Positions 61,374 through 64,000 of a stretch of 64,000 nucleotides of DNA are shown here, piece by piece. Numbering within the stretch: position 1 is the stretch's first letter; every line of letters starts with the position of its first letter. Made by a program: the position numbers and the translations under genes. Below the pieces are notes generated by a model. The model worked only from the letters and a program-made list of their open reading frames with translations. It ran no database searches and was not told the origin of the DNA. The stretch spans positions 267,491-331,490 of the forward strand of contig JBEWZL010000294.1 of NCBI GenBank assembly GCA_045837725.1, given 5' to 3'. Source of the stretch: Vermamoeba vermiformis. Taxonomy: Eukaryota; Tubulinea; Echinamoebida.

Positions 61374-61613
61374 CCCTTTAATGACGGGGAAAGCGTGACG
61401 TTGACAAAGTTTGACTTTCTACGAAATTTCATAAAGAATTAATTTTATCTCGGCTCTATCGATAAATTTTTCGAGCCAATTACCACGACTATACTACATA
61501 TATAGTTGTGTAAATATTATTAAATATTAAAAATTATTGTATCGGTTGCCAAAAAATTTGGTTTGACCGGTGTTTGACCGATCGTTTGTCACACTCTTCC
61601 CATCACTAAAGGG
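61374..61613. mobile_element. piggyBac-type MITE, 240 bp, TTAA target duplication
   Basis: TTAA flanks both ends (61370-61373 and 61614-61617). The left end CCCTTTAATGACGGGG and the reverse complement of the right end CCCTTTAGTGATGGGA are near-matching terminal inverted repeats that extend with gaps to ~27 bp (…GTGAC). TTAA plus CCCTTT termini are the piggyBac signature. No coding capacity, so mobilised in trans. Confidence 0.8.
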
Positions 61614-61634
61614 TTAATCTTTTTTCAAAATATC

Positions 61635-62081
61635 TTGGCACCTCTTCCCAACCAACCCAAGAGACGCAGCAATCAAAGTATTATATCTAACCGATTGGCG
61701 TTAGTAAATCTGCGCGAGATCAACCAGGATTATGTTTGGACTGATGAAAATGGAGTTCAAAAACTGAGATTCTGGAAAGGAGTAGTGCCAACAACACTAC
61801 TCTCTGGTGTGCTTAGTAGCACTCGTTCAGTGATGCGCTATCTGATACAAAAGAACGAAGAACTCAAAGCAAGTGGCAAGGTGGAGAAGCTTCAAGATAA
61901 TATACTGCACTTTGGCAACTATCAGCCGTATTTCTTTATTACTAAGGAAACTAGAGTCGTTCCGAAGGCAGTGAGTTTTAACAACCACGAGCTCATCAAT
62001 TGGCTTACTGAGCACTTCCACAAAAATTTCAACGATGTGTATGAAGAATACTGCAATTTAAATGTTCCTGATGTTATGTGA
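61635..62081 (+). pseudogene. Subtelomeric ORF without ATG
   Basis: 148-codon open frame (SNQSIISNRLALVNLREINQD...FHKNFNDVYEEYCNLNVPDVM). It begins with TTG 18 nt after the MITE end; the first ATG is at residue ~67. Composition looks coding but no family is recognised. Possibly the 3' exon of a gene whose 5' end is gone. Confidence 0.35.
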
Positions 62082-63120
62082 CTCATTCATATATGTAAAA
62101 GGGCTTGGCCATATAGGGCTAGCCCTGCAGAACCTGACAATAAATAGAGATTTGAGTAGGAATTATGCGTGGTGATTTTTACTTAGGAAAATTTTTACTT
62201 AGGAAAATTTTACTAAAGGAAATTTTTACTTGAGAAAAACTGATCCACCTGTGTAAGTTGGCGGATTATATGGCAGATTCCACAAGCCTCAGATCAGTAA
62301 CCACTGAAAAACAGATACAAATTTGATTGTAAACAGGAGTAATGCAAATGTAGAATTTATTTTGAGACAAAAACAAGAATAAAAAAACGCATAAACCGAA
62401 AGATAGAATTTAAAGTAAGGCAAGGAAACTGAAAAAGTTAAAGTAAAATAGGTGAATATTTATTAGAAAGAATGTTAGCAAAACCTACAACAGGAAAAAA
62501 GCAAACAAAATTAAAAGGTCACTCGGACTCTTCATCCACTGGTTGACTGTTATTATTGCGTGTGGCAGCAGTCAAGGAGGGTGGGGACTCAAAGGAGTAT
62601 CATCCAACTTATAACGATTTTTGGCAGGAGTTAGTGGCTCTTCCACAGGACCAATCTTGTCACTAATGCTGGAACCAGTAAGCTGCGATAAAAGAGCAGT
62701 GCATTCTTCTGGTGTAGCTGCAGCACTATATATACTCTAGGGCTAAAATTTTTGCTAGGGTTTCTTGTGTATTGATTTTTTCAAATAAAAAACAAAAATT
62801 TCAAAACACAGTTAAAAAAAGCGTCCCCACTGAGGGGATGCTTTTAGAAAACCGTCCCCTGGGTGGGGACACTTTTGGCCTTTTTTCCTTTTATGGTAAT
62901 GATAAATTTTAAAGCAAAAGAGAAGGCCTAAGAGCATAGCAATTATATACCCTTTAGGGTTAGGGCTGGTGGGGCTGCGGTTGGGTGTGAGGCAAGTCAG
63001 CCACAGAGGCCAATCAAACATTTGTACAAATCAGCCGCCACCCATGGCCAATGTATGTGACATTAAATAAACAAGATGTTTGGAGTAGCCTGTATACTGG
63101 GAAATTGGTGCCTTAGTTGA
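62082..63120. other. Subtelomeric region with degraded ORFs and hairpins
   Basis: Contains the 16-bp tandem repeat, a minus-strand coding-like stretch at 62572-62733 (TPEECTALLSQL, PVEEPLTPAKN) with an apparent frameshift, two short GTCCCC hairpins (62822-62875), and an interstitial TTTAGGGTTAGGG at 62952-62964. Confidence 0.45.
62172..62238. repeat. Four tandem copies of a ~16-bp A/T-rich unit
   Basis: ATTTTTACTTAGGAAA is repeated about four times with slight variation. Simple local duplication; no function suggested. Confidence 0.7.
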
Positions 63121-63126
63121 TAGCTG

Positions 63127-63771
63127 CCCCCGTCCGCCAGGGGGACGGGGGCACGTTATCAACCCATGCTACACTGGGAAGGTAAATAGTACCTAACCTG
63201 CCAGGTTCAGCCTGAGGTATACCCAGTTATAAAATTGATGGATACCCGTCCGCCTGGCGGACGGGGGTATATTTATTTAATAGGACCCCGTCCGCCAGGG
63301 GGACGGGGGTATATTAATTTAATAAGGACCCGTCCGCCTGGCGGACGGGGGTGCTGTATCCACCTCGGGATCGCTGTCATGTACCTTTACCTCCTGCATC
63401 AGGTTTGTAGCAAATACCTCAACCTGATAGGTTCAGCATCAGGTACATACTCAATGCTAATGCATAACCTCAACCTCACTAGGTACTTACTTTATACCTG
63501 ACCTGTGTGGTTCAGCCTCAGGTATGTTGGGCTTGAAATACTTGATGGATACCTGTCCGCCAGGGGGATGGGGGTATATTTATTTAATAGGACCCCGTCC
63601 GCCAGGGGGACGGGGGGGGGGCATAAAGCCAATTACAAGTATCAGCAACCTCGTGCGGCTGATTCCGCATTGAGGTCAGGTTGGAAAGTAGTACCTAACC
63701 TTTCAGGTTCAGCCTCAGAAATCCACAAATTACAAAATTGGTTGATACCCGTCCGCCAGGGGGATGGGGGT
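63127..63771. repeat. Subtelomeric palindromic repeat array
   Basis: Seven ~25-bp copies of CCCGTCCGCCxGGxGGACGGGGG (63127, 63244, 63285, 63328, 63550, 63591, 63746), most followed by TATATTTATTTAATAGGA. Two copies are perfect inverted repeats around a single base. Between them a GGTTCAGCCTCAGGTA motif recurs four times (about 63205-63700). It reads through as RPPGGRG-type peptides but is not gene-like. Confidence 0.85.
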
Positions 63772-63776
63772 ATATT

Positions 63777-64000
63777 TTAGGGTTAGGGTTAGGGTTAGGG
63801 TTAGGGTTAGGGTTAGGGTTAGGGTTAGGGTTAGGGTTAGGGTTAGGGTTAGGGTTAGGGTTAGGGTTAGGGTTAGGGTTAGGGTTAGGGTTAGGGTTAG
63901 GGTTAGGGTTAGGGTTAGGGTTAGGGTTAGGGTTAGGGTTAGGGTTAGGGTTAGGGTTAGGGTTAGGGTTAGGGTTAGGGTTAGGGTTAGGGTTAGGGTT
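63777..64000 (+). repeat. Telomeric TTAGGG array
   Basis: About 37 uninterrupted TTAGGG repeats running 5'->3' to the window end, the G-rich strand orientation of a right chromosome end. Confidence 0.99.

Noticed and set aside
62812-63021. 69-codon minus frame
   Set aside because: Made of hairpin and telomere-like sequence; no signs of selection.
63127-63771. CRISPR-like regular repeats
   Set aside because: Spacing is irregular, repeats are palindromic and mixed with AT-rich spacers of repeated sequence; in a eukaryotic subtelomere this is a satellite-like array.

Overview
The window is the right-hand end of a chromosome of a single-celled eukaryote. It finishes in 37 tandem TTAGGG repeats (63777-64000). 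Genes are dense, use the standard code and carry many short introns (mostly 42-150 nt) that start GTACGT or GTAAGT and end YAG. Both U2- and U12-type introns occur. The gene set (SEN1, eIF1A, DUS2, IMPDH, ECM29, a GRIP golgin, RhoGAP, F-box proteins, Ras-like GTPases) is general eukaryotic. Intron style, U12 introns, TTAGGG ends and Ig/EGF-bearing surface proteins would suit an amoebozoan or similar free-living protist, but the species is not identifiable from this sequence alone.

1-28348 is mostly housekeeping: 3' part of a SEN1/senataxin-like helicase (+), eIF1A (-), an F-box protein with ankyrin-like N-terminus (+), an acidic low-complexity protein (-), an orphan basic protein (+), a TET/JBP-like 2OG-Fe(II) dioxygenase (+) tail-to-tail with a transposon-like ORF (-), a small orphan (+), DUS2 (+), a nuclear-type disordered protein (-), a Kelch/Ig-like single-pass receptor (+), pirin (-), a tail-anchored coiled coil (+) and IMP dehydrogenase (+).

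28449-39514 holds three paralogous secreted, probably membrane-anchored multidomain proteins (all -) plus a relic of a fourth, with an F-box/SNF2 ATPase gene lying between copies two and three. The middle copy is a mosaic of its two neighbours.

39982-56733 holds a GRIP golgin (+), a tRNA-Trp, a broken tRNA-Asp, a cysteine-rich secreted protein (-), the proteasome adaptor ECM29 (-), an EF-hand protein (+), a RhoGAP (+) and a tRNA-Met.

56917-64000 is the subtelomere: two tandem atypical Ras-like GTPases, a ubiquitin-like relic, a type-II/anchored relative of the surface family, a piggyBac-type MITE, degraded ORFs, a palindromic GC-rich repeat array and the telomere. Most interesting: frame-proven U12 introns (one AT-AC), the TET/JBP-transposon-like pair, the mosaic surface family, a recurring TGTAAATA/TGTACATA element just after stop codons, and the GTPases that appear to use N-terminal myristoylation with altered catalytic residues.
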